From: Rugalucina vietnamica
Lineage: Eukaryota; Mollusca; Bivalvia; Lucinida; Lucinidae
Length of the DNA stretch: 64,000 bases
Assembly (NCBI GenBank): GCA_964017185.1
Contig: OZ024879.1
Location: 46,053,383 to 46,117,382, forward strand
Direction: 5' to 3'
How positions within the stretch are numbered: position 1 is the first letter of the stretch; each line of letters opens with the position of its first letter. Both the position numbers and the translations under genes were made by a program. Below the pieces are notes generated by a model. It ran no database searches. It was not told the DNA's origin and was given only the letters and a program-made list of their open reading frames with translations. This document shows, piece after piece, positions 32,114 to 44,900 of the stretch.

Positions 32114-33039
32114 TTTACGATTAGAAGTTCTGTTCTGTTCTATTCTGTTTTGCAGTATGAAGACGTCGATTTTTGTGAGTCATTCAACTTCCGGAAATTT
32201 TTACCGCAGTCGAATTCCGCCAAGCGAAACCATTTAATCTTACAAATAAAAATATGCTAGACTTGTGATAGTTGAAAATAAAATTACACAAGAACATACA
32301 AACTGCGTTTGAAATGCAAAACCTGTTTTTTCTTTACTTTCGTTTTATCATTATTTTTCCTCTTACAAGCTGTGGTTCATTCTCTCCGTAATTGTTGCAT
32401 AGCAACAGAAATCGTTCTTTGCTAGTTGGATGGCGGGAGGCAGTTGAAATGAGATATGCTTCTGAAATGCATGGAAATGGTTCATTGAAACTAATTCATT
32501 CATGCTGACTTAGCCAATGTTAAGCCCTGTTTAACAGCCTGAACCGGTATGACATTACTTGGTACCGCTGATTAGCACTTCGGTGTTTAGTTGTCTCAAA
32601 GATAACTTTGTCAAGCGAAGTTAGAAGGACTCGAAATTTCACTACCTGATTCGGTTTCCTCTATGATTATTTGGATCTGCACCTTGTTTACTGCGAGTAG
32701 GTGGACATTGCACATGTTAAACATCGTCAACAAAATATTTATAGTCTCTAACATACAGAAGGTGTAAATTTAACAGATTAAAAACAATGCGAACCACCGC
32801 CACCAGTGGGTGGGGTAGCGTAAGACGACAAGTGATCGATCAAGGACCAGTGATCGATCATCTAGTGGTTCTCAAAGGATACGTGAAGTAAATCTTATGC
32901 TTACAAACATTAATTGGAAAGGTCCTAATTAGGTTGAATGCAGTAAAATTTGAGCCGGTTTTGTTTTACATCTGTAGATTGTCCATCGCCGACATCGAAA
33001 AAAGATCCGATACGAGAAAAGCTAGTATCTCACTGGCAT
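32114..33039. other. Spacer
   Basis: It has an X-box-like GTTGCATAGCAAC at about 32,394-32,406 and GTGATCGATCA repeats near 32,832-32,862. No gene is recognised. Confidence 0.4.
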
Positions 33040-33500
33040 GCAAATTTTGTCGCGGACTTTCGCACTACATTTGTACGAGTGTCGCACGAGTGTCGTGAGA
33101 ATATTCATGTGTCGTGAGCTTGTCGCCAACTGGTCCCGAAGGTTTTAAACATGTTTTAAAATTTTATGCGAATTTTTTAAAGTTGTTCCAAAATATTTCG
33201 CAAGAATGTCGTGCAACAGTCGTGCAAGGGTCGCGAACCTGTCGCCGCGAAATTTTGGCAAATTTACAATGCCAAATTTTTGCGACACACAATGTCCTGC
33301 GAGTGTCTCAAGATGGTTGCGCGACAGTCTTATGAAAACATGCGAAAAACCTCAACTATCTGGCGAGAAAATAAAACTAAGCGACATTCGTACGAATGTC
33401 GTGCAACACTCGCACGAATGTTGTGCAACTGTCGTACGAATTAAAATGAAAATAAGCTACATTCCCGGGAAAGTCGTGCGACTATTTGCATGACAGTCGC
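33040..33500. repeat. Degenerate 11-bp periodic array (GTCGTGCRANN)
   Basis: GTCG-type cores start at 33,081 and 33,092; 33,111 and 33,122; 33,208, 33,219, 33,230 and 33,241; then 33,387, 33,398, 33,409, 33,420 and 33,431, each spaced exactly 11 bp within a run. Common units are GTCGTGCAACA and GTCGTACGAAT. Since 11 is not a multiple of 3 this is not coding repetition. Open frames across it are by-products. Confidence 0.65.
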
Positions 33501-34600
33501 AATATTTTTTTTCAAAATTAGACCGAAATTTGCGAATTTGTCGAATAAATGTCTGTTCAATGAGACTGCAACGTGAAGCGGTGAAAGTTGTGTTTATATT
33601 GTCAATCTTTGTCGCGAAATAGTCTCCAGTTATCGCATTCCAGTGAGATAGGGCTAAACCAGTCCAAATTCAATACGCAGCAATACTGTAAACAATCGAG
33701 ATAAGACAGTTCGCGAACAAGCCGGCCCACCGACCCTGTATCATTTCTGATAGATTCGGAGTGATTTTAAACAACGACAGTTAAAAGTCTTGGTTTTAAA
33801 TCTGCCTATTATATAATAAATTAATCATCAGAAAAACATGTCCATGAAAAGTATACCCCCTCATACCCCACTTTTATATAGAAAAACTGGGGAATGCAGG
33901 GGCATACCTATTTTTCTTAGTTTTGCTCCCAAACATAGATTGTGGGTTCTCGTTAGAACCGCTTCGGTGAGGCGTTATAATGTGTACCCACAATCTAGCA
34001 AAAATAAGAAAAATATCAAAGCTTTTCTGATGAAATTTTCAATTTTTAAAGCTGACAATTTTCTTTTCTTTTTATTTTATTTTTTTTTCTTCAAACCCAC
34101 ACAGATGCTTGAATGGTTAAGTGCGGTAATAAAATATCAGCGCTCTTAACCTGTCGGCCACTAGGGCCACCCCCAATATTTCAAAGTTCTGGTTACACAA
34201 TCAAATGCAAATATTAGTAAATCAAAAGTATGCCTGGCTTCTATGACACTTTTGCAAACATCTCTTTACCAAGGCAATTGATGCAAAACTGTTTCAAGTT
34301 TTGAAAATAATTGGGTAATTATTTTTGTCTATCTTGTGACAAAACAAACTTAACAAACTTATTGTGAATGAAGTGAGATTGAGGCACTTTTACAAATTTA
34401 TGTCTCATGAATATTGTAAGAGTATCTTGCAAATAATCCAAATATTGCATAACATCCCAGAACTTTTACAATAGTATTGATCCCAGGAAATTGGAGACCC
34501 CTACCACTTGGTCAAAGAGCTTGCCTGTCTGAAATTAATTAGTTCATAAATATTCAAGAACATCATGGATAGTGAAACTTGTTCTCTTTTTCTAAACCTA
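33501..34600. other. Spacer with a SINE head fragment at 34,092-34,175
   Basis: On the minus strand 34,092-34,135 (AAACCCACACAG..AATGGTTAAGTGCGGTAAT) matches the tRNA-derived SINE head seen at 53,150-53,200. The adjoining CTTAACCTGTCGGCCACTAG also looks tRNA-like. Nothing else is assigned. Confidence 0.4.
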
Positions 34601-34609
34601 CTTTTTACG

Positions 34610-34770
34610 CCCTTACAAGATTCTTTCAGCTCATATGAGATGGGCATATCAGTAGGCGGGGCGAAAACTGAAGTACTCTAAGACAAAATACTTTGTACAC
34701 CCATAAGCACACTACCCAATGCAAAGGGGGCTTGAACCCACATACACTGGACACAATGGTGAGACAAAGG
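34610..34770 (-). mobile_element. tRNA-derived SINE, minus strand
   Basis: The minus strand reads a head with a B-box-like GTGGGTTCAAGCCC (34,728-34,741) and ends with CATATGAGCTGAAAGAATC, the same 3' region as the plus copy at 34,880-35,110. It is diverged in the middle. Confidence 0.5.
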
Positions 34771-34879
34771 AATGATTATGAGCAGTATGAATGGAAAAAA
34801 AAAGTTGACAAGATGAATATGAACCGCTTTTCATATGAAATTGTTCTGCCAATACTCTATTGTCTGACACTATGGTCAA

Positions 34880-35110
34880 TTTCATTTGAGGTGGCTCCGT
34901 GTTTCTTAATCACTCGATCATTTCACCGCTGTGTCTGGTGTGGGTTCGAGTCCCGCTCTGGCCACATGTGAGACAAGCCAAGTTCTGCTTGCGGGTGTGC
35001 CAGGTGGTTTTTCTCGCGGTTCTCCCGTTTTCGCCCCACCTATTGATTGGCCCGTCTCATATGAGCTGAAATAATCTTGAAAGGGACGTTAAACTGAATT
35101 AGAAAAAACA
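34880..35110 (+). mobile_element. tRNA-derived SINE, plus strand
   Basis: A tRNA-like head carries a B box, GGGTTCGAGTCCCGC (34,945-34,959). A conserved body follows (GGTGGTTTTTCTCGCGGTTC, CGCCCCACC, GTCTCATATGAGCTGAA) and the tail GAAAGGGACGTTAAACTGAA with an A-rich end. RNA polymerase III promoters in such elements are internal. The tail style is common in mollusc SINEs as I recall. Confidence 0.65.
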
Positions 35111-35282
35111 ACAACACACTTTCATTTGAATAAGTTTTACTGTTTCTTTGAACTGTATACATGTACTGTTTTATTTTCAGGTAAAAACCCAGCAGTGTGG
35201 TCATGAATCCATGGTCATTGAGGTGTTCTAAATTAGCCTTGGGTAAGACAAATAAAGTTTCTGTCTTTCTTGCAAATATTTA

Positions 35283-35440
35283 TTCAGGGTGTCCATGGTC
35301 AGGGAAAAAGTCAGAGAGAAATCACTTTTTTCAAAGCCAAGGAATTGTCAGGGATTTTTGACATCAGTCGGGGAATTTTTCAATTTAAGCCAAAATCAGG
35401 AAATTTTGAAAAACAGGTTTATAAAATGCCAAACTACAAT
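35283..35440. mobile_element. Fragment of the CAGGGT-ended repeat family
   Basis: CAGGGTGTCCATGGTCAGGG followed by repeated CAGGGATTTTTGACATCAGT-type strings. The start and the internal 'AGGA/GGGA-TTTTT' style match the TIR element at 59,663-60,518. Only one end is recognisable. Confidence 0.35.
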
Positions 35441-35570
35441 GAACACAAACATTCTTTCACCTGTTGCTTGTCCTTATGAACACAAAACTGAAGTAAAGTA
35501 ACTAGGATAAGCAAACTTGATGTAGAAATTCAATATGTAGATCATAATAAGTTGATATTATTATTTTCAG

Positions 35571-35663
35571 CAACTGTAGATATTCATGGTGCTGTCCTGG
35601 ACTGTGACCTTTGGACCAGGAGGGGCATTAATTTCTGTTATTGTACAAGTCATAATTTCATAG
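35571..35663 (+). other. Possible exon
   Basis: 93 nt between ATTATTTTCAG and GTAAGTGC, open in one frame (TVDIHGAVLDCDLWTRRGINFCYC...). The splice signals are good, but no domain is recognised and its link to the exons from 38,926 is unproven because its phase (1 to 1) has no confirmed partner. Confidence 0.25.
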
Positions 35664-35963
35664 GTAAGTGCTCCTTAAGTTATATGACCCAAGATTTACT
35701 CTTTCCCTAAACCCTCCTCTGGAAACCATCATAGTAGAATAAAATTTAGTGATTGACATGCATGAAATTTGCTTTCCAAATGTTTTGACATGCAAAAGTT
35801 TTCAAACTGTGTTCACAAATTAATTTTATTTCCAAAAAAATTCTTGAATTAGGCTCCATCCTGAAAATTAGATGGAATGTTTCTCACAACAGAAGTCCTG
35901 TGCTGAAATAATTTATTTTTATCGTACCTGCTTATAGCAGGGTGCGATATAGGAGTCCAAATT

Positions 35964-36001
35964 TCCGTCTGTCCGTCCGTCCATCCGTTCATCCATCCGT
36001 C
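35964..36001 (+). repeat. CCGT/CCAT tetranucleotide tract
   Basis: Imperfect (CCGT)n/(CATC)n tract at the entry of the tandem array, preceded by GGTGCGATATAGGAGTCC. Confidence 0.8.
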
Positions 36002-36004
36002 AAC

Positions 36005-36895
36005 ATTTACGTTGAAGTTTGGTTTTCTCTACATTAGTGAGAGCTAGGAACGTGAAACCTTGCAAAGTAATTGTCCTTGATATACCCTTCAAGCACGCAC
36101 CTTGACCCGGTGCCCTTGACCTATATTTTACGGTCCATTGACTTTGTTCATTTTTATGTCGAAGTTTGGTTTTCTCTGCATCAGTGATACCTGCGAGTGT
36201 GAAACCTTGCAAAGTAATTGTCCTTGACATACCCTTTGACAAACCCTTCAAGCATGCACCTTGACCCGGTGCCCTTGACCTTTATTTTACGGTCCATTGA
36301 CTTTGTTCATTTTTACGTCGAAGTTTGGTTTTCTCTGCATCAGTGATACCTGCGAGTGTGAAACCTTGCATAGTAATTGCCCTTGACATACCCTTTAAGC
36401 ACGCCCCTTGACCCAGTGCCCTTGACCTATATTTCAAGGTCCACTGACTGTGTTCATTTTTATGTCGAAATTTGATTTTCTCTGCATCAGTGATAGCTGC
36501 AAGTGTGAAACCTTGCATAGTAATTGTCCTTGACATACCCTTCAAGCATGCACCTTGACCCGCTGACCTTGACCTATATTTCATGGTCCATTGACTTGTT
36601 AATTTTTATGTCAAACTTTGGTTTTCTCTGCACCTGTGATAGCTGCGAGTGTGAAACCTTACATAGTAATTGTCCTTGACATACCCGTCAAGCATGCACC
36701 TTGACCCGCTGACCTTGACCTATATTTCATGGTCCATTGACTTGTTAATTTTTATGTCAAACTTTGGTTTTCTCTGCACCTGTGATAGCTGTGAGTGTGA
36801 AATCTTGCATAGTAAATGTCCTTGACATACCCTTTCAGAACATAACTTGACCTGGTCCCCTCAACCTATATTTCAGGTTTTTAGTTATGTGCAGG
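36005..36895. repeat. Tandem array, ~150-bp unit, about six copies
   Basis: Each unit contains TTTGGTTTTCTCTGCA, GTGATA-CTGCGAGTGTGAAA, AGTAATTGTCCTTGACATAC, CAAGCA-GCACCTTGACCCG and TTGACCTATATTT. Unit starts are near 36,010, 36,160, 36,313, 36,463, 36,610 and 36,755. Minus-strand open frames here are translated repeats, not genes. GGTGCGATAT occurs at both borders (35,940 and 36,894), suggesting the array is inside a larger mobile unit. Confidence 0.85.
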
Positions 36896-36899
36896 TGCG

Positions 36900-38925
36900 A
36901 TATCGACCTCCGCAGCGTTCTTGTTAAATTTTTGAAGTACCTCCCACCAGTGCATGTAAAATGCAAGGTTACTGCTATTCAGTACTATAATATTATGATT
37001 TTGTCAACTGATTTTCAAAATTTGTGTTGAACTTTTTAGGGATCGAGGAATGCAATGGGAAAACAATATCAGATACATTTTTGAACTAGGTGAATAGCTA
37101 TAAAGGTAGGTTTTAAGAATGCTTGGTTGAAGTACAGTATGGTTATTCATGAAGATTTGGTCATGGAGTTATTTATACTTCTTTCCTCATATTCTGCATC
37201 ATTGACCATGGAAACTGGAACTTTGTTAACACATTACCAGAGAAATTTATGCCCAGTCAGCATAAACATTATGGACTGATTTAGATTCAATTCTGAGACT
37301 CCCCATCTTGCCAGCAAGTTCATTCATTCAGGATTCTGTCTTGTCAAAGCGCAATTACTACAGTTGAATCATCAAACTACTTTACTGTTTTTCAAATATT
37401 CTTAGTAAAAGTTAGCAAATACCATCTTCTTTTTCATGTGAAAGTTGTCTGTGTTAGCTTAAGAAAATGCACTTTATTTATTAAATTGACAGACCTGTGA
37501 AGGTGTCACTTAAATATTAAAACTTAACTTCAAGAATCTTAGTTAGAAAAGTGAGACATTAGAACTGAAAAATGCTTGGCAACATTTTCCATATAGGAGT
37601 TCTGTTAAATAAAATATTTCAGAAATGTAATATACTATTACATGAGCCATGACACCAGAACACTGGTCTTCAGGGTTTCCGACCAGGTCTTACACAAACC
37701 GGTCTGTTGAGTCACAGGAAAAGGAAAGAAGCTAGAAAGTTTAAGTAGAAAAGGGATTGTACTATATGTGTAGCGAAAACAAGTGCGCTAATCAGATGTA
37801 CAGTTACTACTCAGCTGATCTGCGGCTTTGTTTTCACATTTGCAAAAATCCTGTTTTTTATGTGGCTCAAATTATAAATGTTACATTTTAAAAGAATAAA
37901 TTCTACACACCCATATACTTGCTGTGTTTATATACAGTTTGTACATGTGACTCTGTGCCAGATATTTAACCCAAAATCATTTCCATTATGTTGACATACA
38001 TGTACTTGTACATGTAGCTTAGCTCGAGGTTGTAGTTCAAATCCTGCTTCTAAGACATAAGTACTAGGATGTGTTGTTGAACAACGTTGTTGTAACCATC
38101 AAGTATCCAAACATGTGGCCTGTCTTGTAATAATAAAAAATGGTTGACTGTACTGTTCAGCCTGAATGCAAACAAAACTGAAACATGGCTTCTGTGGACA
38201 CTGATGACGAATTTAAAATGGGAAGTAAAATAAATGGGAGGCCTGGTGGCGTATAGGCTCAATTTACAGCTTTTTAAGAGATCTATAAGTGTCTTGGAAC
38301 AGAAAAGCTATAGAATTGCAGACTGGTTATTCAATAATACATTTATTGATGTCTTGTTGAAAACTTCTGGTGCATATGATGCATATCCGTAATCTGGTCA
38401 TGTAAACCAGTTTGAAAGTCCATTTTGCATACAGCTCAATGATGAGAGCCATACGTTTTTGTAAGTAAAGGTATCTAAGTTATGTTTACAAAAGGAAATT
38501 TGATGCACAGATATGACCATTGACCAAAGTTGTTCATTTGGTTAAGCAACAAAACAAACAAACTAATGTACACACAAAAAAAACCATGAATTCAAGCGTG
38601 CGGTATCCTGATAGATTGGTAGGTTGCCCATTAGGTGTGCCTATTTCATATTATTTCAAAATATCCTGAACATTTCAGACTTAAAAGGACAAATTTCTGA
38701 GAGACATTTTCACCTTGCTCTGTTTAAGTGCATGTGGTTATATTATAGTCCAAGCCGATTACAATATGTCCCTTGCAAAATGGAAGCTGTTCGGGCAAAT
38801 TGTCTGAACTGAAATTGGGGCTAGCTGAATCTCTGATCAGATTATTCACAAGATTAACATTGACTAATTAATGCAAGATTTGTTTCAGTAAAATAATCAA
38901 CAAATGATTTTATTTTGTTTTATAG
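36900..38925. other. Intronic or intergenic sequence with one MITE
   Basis: I see no supported exon. The MITE at 37,644-37,868 is listed separately. Confidence 0.35.
37644..37868. mobile_element. Hairpin MITE (same family as 3274-3502)
   Basis: The ends are GAGCC / GGCTC. The internal part has GCGAAAACAA..AATCAG and CAGCTGATCTGCGGCTTTGT, followed by TTGCAAAAATCCTG, paralleling the first copy. At 225 bp its length is close to the 229 bp of that copy. Confidence 0.45.
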
Positions 38926-38966
38926 GTATCAGATGCCAAATTTCAAGAGCTGCAAACTTGTCAAAG
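38926..38966 (+). CDS. Host gene exon (41 nt)
   Basis: Acceptor TTTTGTTTTATAG, donor AAAG|GTAACA. It is open in the frame that continues into the next exon (phase 0 in, phase 2 out). Confidence 0.45.
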
Positions 38967-41900
38967 GTAACAGAATGTAGTACACTATTTTGCAGTACAA
39001 GGTCAAACATGTTTTTTTCTTTCTTTTTTTTTTTAATGAAATGAAGTTTATCATGTTTATAGATGTACTTAAGTAACACACATATAGTTTCTCGTATTAA
39101 TAATAAAAGCAAGGGCCAGATTCCAAACCCTGCCCACAATATCACAAGGGAAAGCAGCACAATTTATAAGACTCACATGCAAGCAAACGCTACAAGGCAA
39201 AACAGCAGCTCTTTCCCAGCTCAGCTACCAATTACACCAAGCAACAAATTAGACATATGCAACAGCAAAGGGTAAAAATCAAAGGTAAAGCCAACAAAAC
39301 ACACATTAAACTTTAAAAATTCTAGCTTCACTTAGATACAGAGGCGTTCCTCTTATCAAACAATTAGCCCATTATATGTACTTTATAGTACAAATATTGG
39401 TTTAGGGGAATTGCATCCGTTTCCAAGAAGGTTTTGCTTTGTTACTGAACAGTTGATTTTTGTGATTGATGAAAATGGCAAAACACATGTAATTGAACAT
39501 TGTCTTGTCTCCCATTTTAGATCCCTCAAAACAGATGACCTCAACTTAAATGTTTTGGAACTTGACTTGTCGGAGTAAGTATCAGTAGATGTATAATTGA
39601 ACTATATCATTTTGTAGGTACATACTATACAGCATTTGGAATTTATACTGTGTTATGGCCTCCTAAAAATCGAGTCAGTTTTACCTGTTTTATAAAGCAA
39701 TAAAACCTTACAAAGACAAAACAATTAGTTATTGCTAGTCAACCTCCTGAGTTTACCAATCCATCTTACAGCCAGTGAATTAATCTGACATTAAGTACTG
39801 TGAGTGTCTCCTTGTGAATGTTGTACATGTTTTAAGGTATAACTTAATCATGATAATCATCTGATCATATGTATGAATTACAGGATTCTGCGTACTGGGG
39901 AAGATTGATTGATTGATTGATTGATGTTTAACGACGCGTCAACCCTAATGGGTCATTAGCGTCTAACAATTGTAAAATGCATAATTTAGTTCAGAGAAAA
40001 GGCAAAAAATATGGTAAGAATTATCAAAGTTATAAATAATTATTCCGCTAGATGAAAGATACAGTGATTAAAATGAAATGATAGAAATGGAGAAAGGTAT
40101 AAATATGATTTAAGTTAAAAATTTATATTTTGTTTAAAAGGTTAGTTCGTTTTAAAAATGACAAAATGCGTTCAACAGATACATTTTTGAACAAATCTTT
40201 CAAACTGTTACTTTGAAAGCAGGAACGGCGTACATCTATAAAATCAATGCATTCAAGCAGAAAGTGCTTGACAGTTAATTGTGTGTCACATCCAATACAT
40301 TGAGGTTTATCTTCTCGTTTAAGTAAATATGAATGTGTCAATCGTGTATGTCCAATTCGAAGACGAGTAAGAACAATCTCTTCCCGTCTCGAAAGTTTAT
40401 GAATTAATCTTGGTCGTTTTACATGAGGTTCAATTTCCTTCAATTTATTGTCATCTGCTCTGCTCCAAATTGATTGCCATTCATTAAAGACATACTCGTT
40501 GATAAAAGGTTTAAAATTGATAAAAGGAATTTTAAAATCTGTTTGTTCTAGGCTCAGTGATTCTTTTGCTTTCTTGTCGACTTGCTCGTTACCATATATT
40601 CCTACATGACTGGGAACCCAGCAATACACAATAGTTTTAAATTCAGAAATGCTATGATGTTTCAGCAATATATTTTGTATTTGTTGGTTTTTGGACATTG
40701 TATGGTTTAGGGCCTGAAGGACTGATAGAGAATCAGAGAAAATAACGAATTTGTTGTACGAGTTACAGTCATTAATGAAGTCTAAAGCTAAGTCAATAGC
40801 CTTAGCTTCTGCTGTGAAAATTGAAGAACCATCAGGTAGACGTAAAGTTTTGCAAGCGTCTTTGGAATAAGTAGCACAGCCTACTTTGTTATCTTCCTTT
40901 GAACCATCAGTATAAATAAAATGATAATCAGAAAATTGTGACTGTAGTTGGTGGAAATTTTCTTTGAGAAAGTGTGGATTTGATTCTGATTTTTTCCCTC
41001 TGTGAAGTGTCAAATTTACTGTTGGCTTTCTAATGCACCATGGTGGAATTTCAGAAACCGAATGTTTTTCTATTTTATCTTGTTTAATTTTTGCTGATGT
41101 TAAAAGTGGTGCTACTCGTAAACCAAAAGACCTGATAGCATTTGGTTTACTTTCATAACGTTGTAAGAGCTCGTCAGAAATGTATGGTGGGAAAGTTACC
41201 TTATGTGCAGGATTAGAGGGGTTTGCTGCAAGTCTGATGGCATACTGAAGAGTAAGTTTTTCTCGACGCAAATATAGTGATGGTTCTTCTGCCTCAACAT
41301 AGAGGCTCTCAACAGGTGACGTTCGAAAAGCCCCAAGAGCTAGTCTTAGTCCTTGGTGGTGAACTGTATCAAGCATACTCAGGTATGACTTTCTAGCTGA
41401 TCCATACACAATGGATCCGTAATCCAACTTCGACCGAATAATTGACCGATATAGCTGCAGAAGGACAGTGCGGTCAGCACCCCAGTCGGTATGCGATAAA
41501 ACCTTTAGTAAGTTTAATGCTTTTAGACATTTTGCCTTTAAATACTTGATATGCGGTATAAAGGAAAGCTTTCGATCAAATAGAACTCCTAGAAATTTAA
41601 AATCTTCAACCACTGGGATAAGAGATCCATATAAGTAAAGTTCAGGATCATCATGTACTTTCCGTAGCTGACAGAAATGTACACATTGTGTTTTCGACTT
41701 GGAAAATTTAAAACCATTATGCGAAGCCCACTTTTCTATTCTATTTATACACTGCTGTAAGTGTCTTTCAATAGTTCTCATACTTTTCGATCTATAGCAC
41801 ATGCAAAAGTCATCTACATACAATGATCCATCTGTTTTAGGATCCAAACAGTCCATTATGCTGTTGATCTTGATATTGAATAATGTTGTAGACAGAATGC

Positions 41901-44900
41901 TCCCTTGTGGGACACCCTGTGCCTGATCAAATTGTTCGGATAAAGTCGATCCAACTCGAACCTGGATCCATCGATCCGCAAGGAAACTTTCTATAAATGT
42001 AGCTAATCTGCCTCTAATTCCGAGATCATGGAGATCTCGTAGAATGCCATACCTCCAAGTGGTATCATAAGCTTTTTCCAAGTCGAAAAACACGGCCACC
42101 ACATGCTCTTTAGCAACAAATGCATCTCGTATGAATGTTTCCAGTCTTACCAAATTGTCATTGGTACATCGTTCAGATCGGAAGCCCGGCTGAACAGGTG
42201 AAATAAGATTGTTACTTTCTAAGTACCAGACAAGTCTAACATTAATCATTCTCTCTAAGGTTTTACAAAGACAACTTGTAAGTGCTATTGGTCTGTAATT
42301 GTTAGGTTCTGTGTGGTCTTTTCCTGGTTTAGGAACTGGTATAACTGTGGCTAGTTCCCAACTTTCGGGAAACTTCCCAGTTTCCCACATATCATTGAAT
42401 ATTTCTAATAGAGCTTGAAGTGAGCTAGGAGGAAGATGTTTAAGCATTTGATAGTGAACTTCGTCGGGACCTGTTGCTGTATCATGGGCTTTACTGATAG
42501 CATCCTTCAGTTCATCTAAATTAAATGGTGTATTATATTCTTCATTATTAGATGACTTGAAATTTAATTTAATTTTTTCCTGCTCCTTCTTGTATTTTTG
42601 AAAGTCCTTTGAGTAATGGCTTGTTGATGAATTTGAACAAAATTGTGATGCCAAAGTGTCTGCTATATCTTGCTTTGTTGATGCCAATTCAGATCCGTTG
42701 TTAAAATTTGTATTAAGATGTTGATAAGTAGCAGTTTTTGTTTTACCAGATATTTTCCTAACCATATCCCAGACCTTTTTGGTTGGCGTTTTGTAATTTA
42801 ATTTTGACACATATGTTCGCCATGATTTACGTTTGGCTGATTTAATTGTCCGACGGGCCTTTGCTCTAGAATTCCTATAAGTATTTAAATTTTCATTAGT
42901 TGGAAACTTGCAGAACCTAGATAGTGTTTGTTTTCGTTGCTTGATAGCTTCTTTACAATCGTCATTGTACCATGGGTTACTTTTCTTTGGGTTTGTCGAG
43001 GTTTTTGGAATGCATTTTTCAGATATACTTATTAAAGAAGAAGTGAAAGTTGCTATAGGATCAGAAGATTCTGAGAGAGAAGTGTTAGTAAGGGATTCAT
43101 CACATAAAGTATGAAATAAATCCCAATTAGCTTTATTTAGTTTCCATTTAGGATTATGATCTTCATCGTGATTCTGAATGCTTTCAATTATTATCGGAAA
43201 GTGATCAGACCCGTGTTGGTCTTCACATACAGACCAATTATAGTCAAGATAGAGAGAGGGATGAAAGAGTGAGAGATCAATAGACGAAAAAGTACCTTTT
43301 CCAGAATCAAGATAAGTTTTAGATTTATCATTCATTAAGCAGATGTCATTCTGTGTGATAAATTCCTCGATTAACTCTCCTCTGGGGTCATTATCGTTAC
43401 TACCCCAAAGTAAATTGTGACCATTGAAGTCACCTAATATCATAAAGGGAGAAGGGAGTTGCTTAAGTAAAGAGTTAAGATGTTCAGATCTTAGTTCGAA
43501 GGAATGCGGGATATAGACAGAACAGAAAGTAATCTCTTTGTCAAGAGTAACAGAAACAGCTTTAGCTTGTAAATTTGTTTTCAACTTAATTTCACGTTGA
43601 GGTAAGGAAGACTTAACTAGAATAGAGCTTCCACCAGAAGCTCTGGCACAATCACAGTGGATGTGATTGTAAACATTAAAGCCTTTGAAAGTAAAGTTGT
43701 CGTCAGTTTTCAGAAAAGTTTCTTGTAGACAGAAAACAGAAGGTCCTAGTAGACTTAATAGTAATAGTAATTCTTCATAACGTGGTTTTATGCCTCGACA
43801 ATTCCACTGTATAATTCTTTGTTTACTTTTGTCCATTAAATAATTTACAGAGAATTAAAAAATTGACCCTTCTTAAACGTAAAAGACTGGAAACTAAGTA
43901 TTTGGAATTCTTTGAAGATGCACTTTGCGAGGACTAGGAGGAGTGACATCTGCCTCCATGCTAGTTTCTTCAAGGCAGTCATAGTAATTGTCAGTTCTTA
44001 CGGGGTCATCAGCCCCTTTCGGTACTCTCTCGGACAGAAGCTTCCTTCTATCCTTTGGTGAGAGAGGCTTTGGTGGTGCAGGAGGCTTTCCTCCTGCCGT
44101 TGGAGGTTTACCTCCAGTTGGAGGTTTACCTCCTGCAGTTTTGTTGGACGGAGGGTTTTGAACAGGAGGAGGTTTGCCTCCTGCTTGTGCAGGGGATGCT
44201 TTACCTCCTGCAGTCTGGTTGGTACCAGAAGGGGCATCGCCTCCTGGATTTTGGTGTGTTTTAATTTGAACGTCGTATGTTTCATCAGTTTGTGTCATGG
44301 CATCTACAAGTTTGACTTGTGTGCCAGCACTTCTTATGATGCTGGCATAGTTTCTGCTTGCAGTCGACGATTGCTGCTCAACGATTTTGCGCGCTTCGAA
44401 GAATGAAAGATTTCTGGTATATTTGATTTTAAGGATCTCCTTTTCTTTGTGCCAAGTCGGACAGTCGCGTGAAAAAGTGGGGTGTGGGCCACTGCAGTTG
44501 ACGCACTTTGCTGTTTTATCACAGTTGCGATCATCACTGCAGTGTTTGTCTTCTCCACAATTTGCACATAGTTTTTGCCTGTTACATCTGCTTTCGTGAT
44601 GGCCGAAAACCTGACAATGGTAACATCGTAGAGGATTTGGTACGTATACCTCCACGTTCACAGATATGTATGCTGCTTTTATTTTCTTTGGCATAATTGG
44701 TGTATTGAATGTTAAAACGTAAGTGCTTGTACGTTTAAGGACACCGTTTCTGCGAACTTGAATGTTACGAATGTCTTGAACTCCTTGACTTCTCAAATGA
44801 TCTAGGATTTCAACGTCAGTGCAAGGACCTAAGTCCTCGCAACGAATGACACCCTTTGAACAATTGAGAGTTTTGTGCAGAGAAATGTTGACGTCAAGGT

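Noticed and set aside
33206-33493. 95-codon ORF in the GTCGTGC region
   Set aside because: Produced by an 11-bp periodic array, which cannot keep a coding repeat in frame.
36000-36584. Minus-strand proteins with repeated KGMSRTITLQGFT-type units
   Set aside because: They are translations of the ~150-bp tandem array; the open frames depend on unit length and are broken between units.
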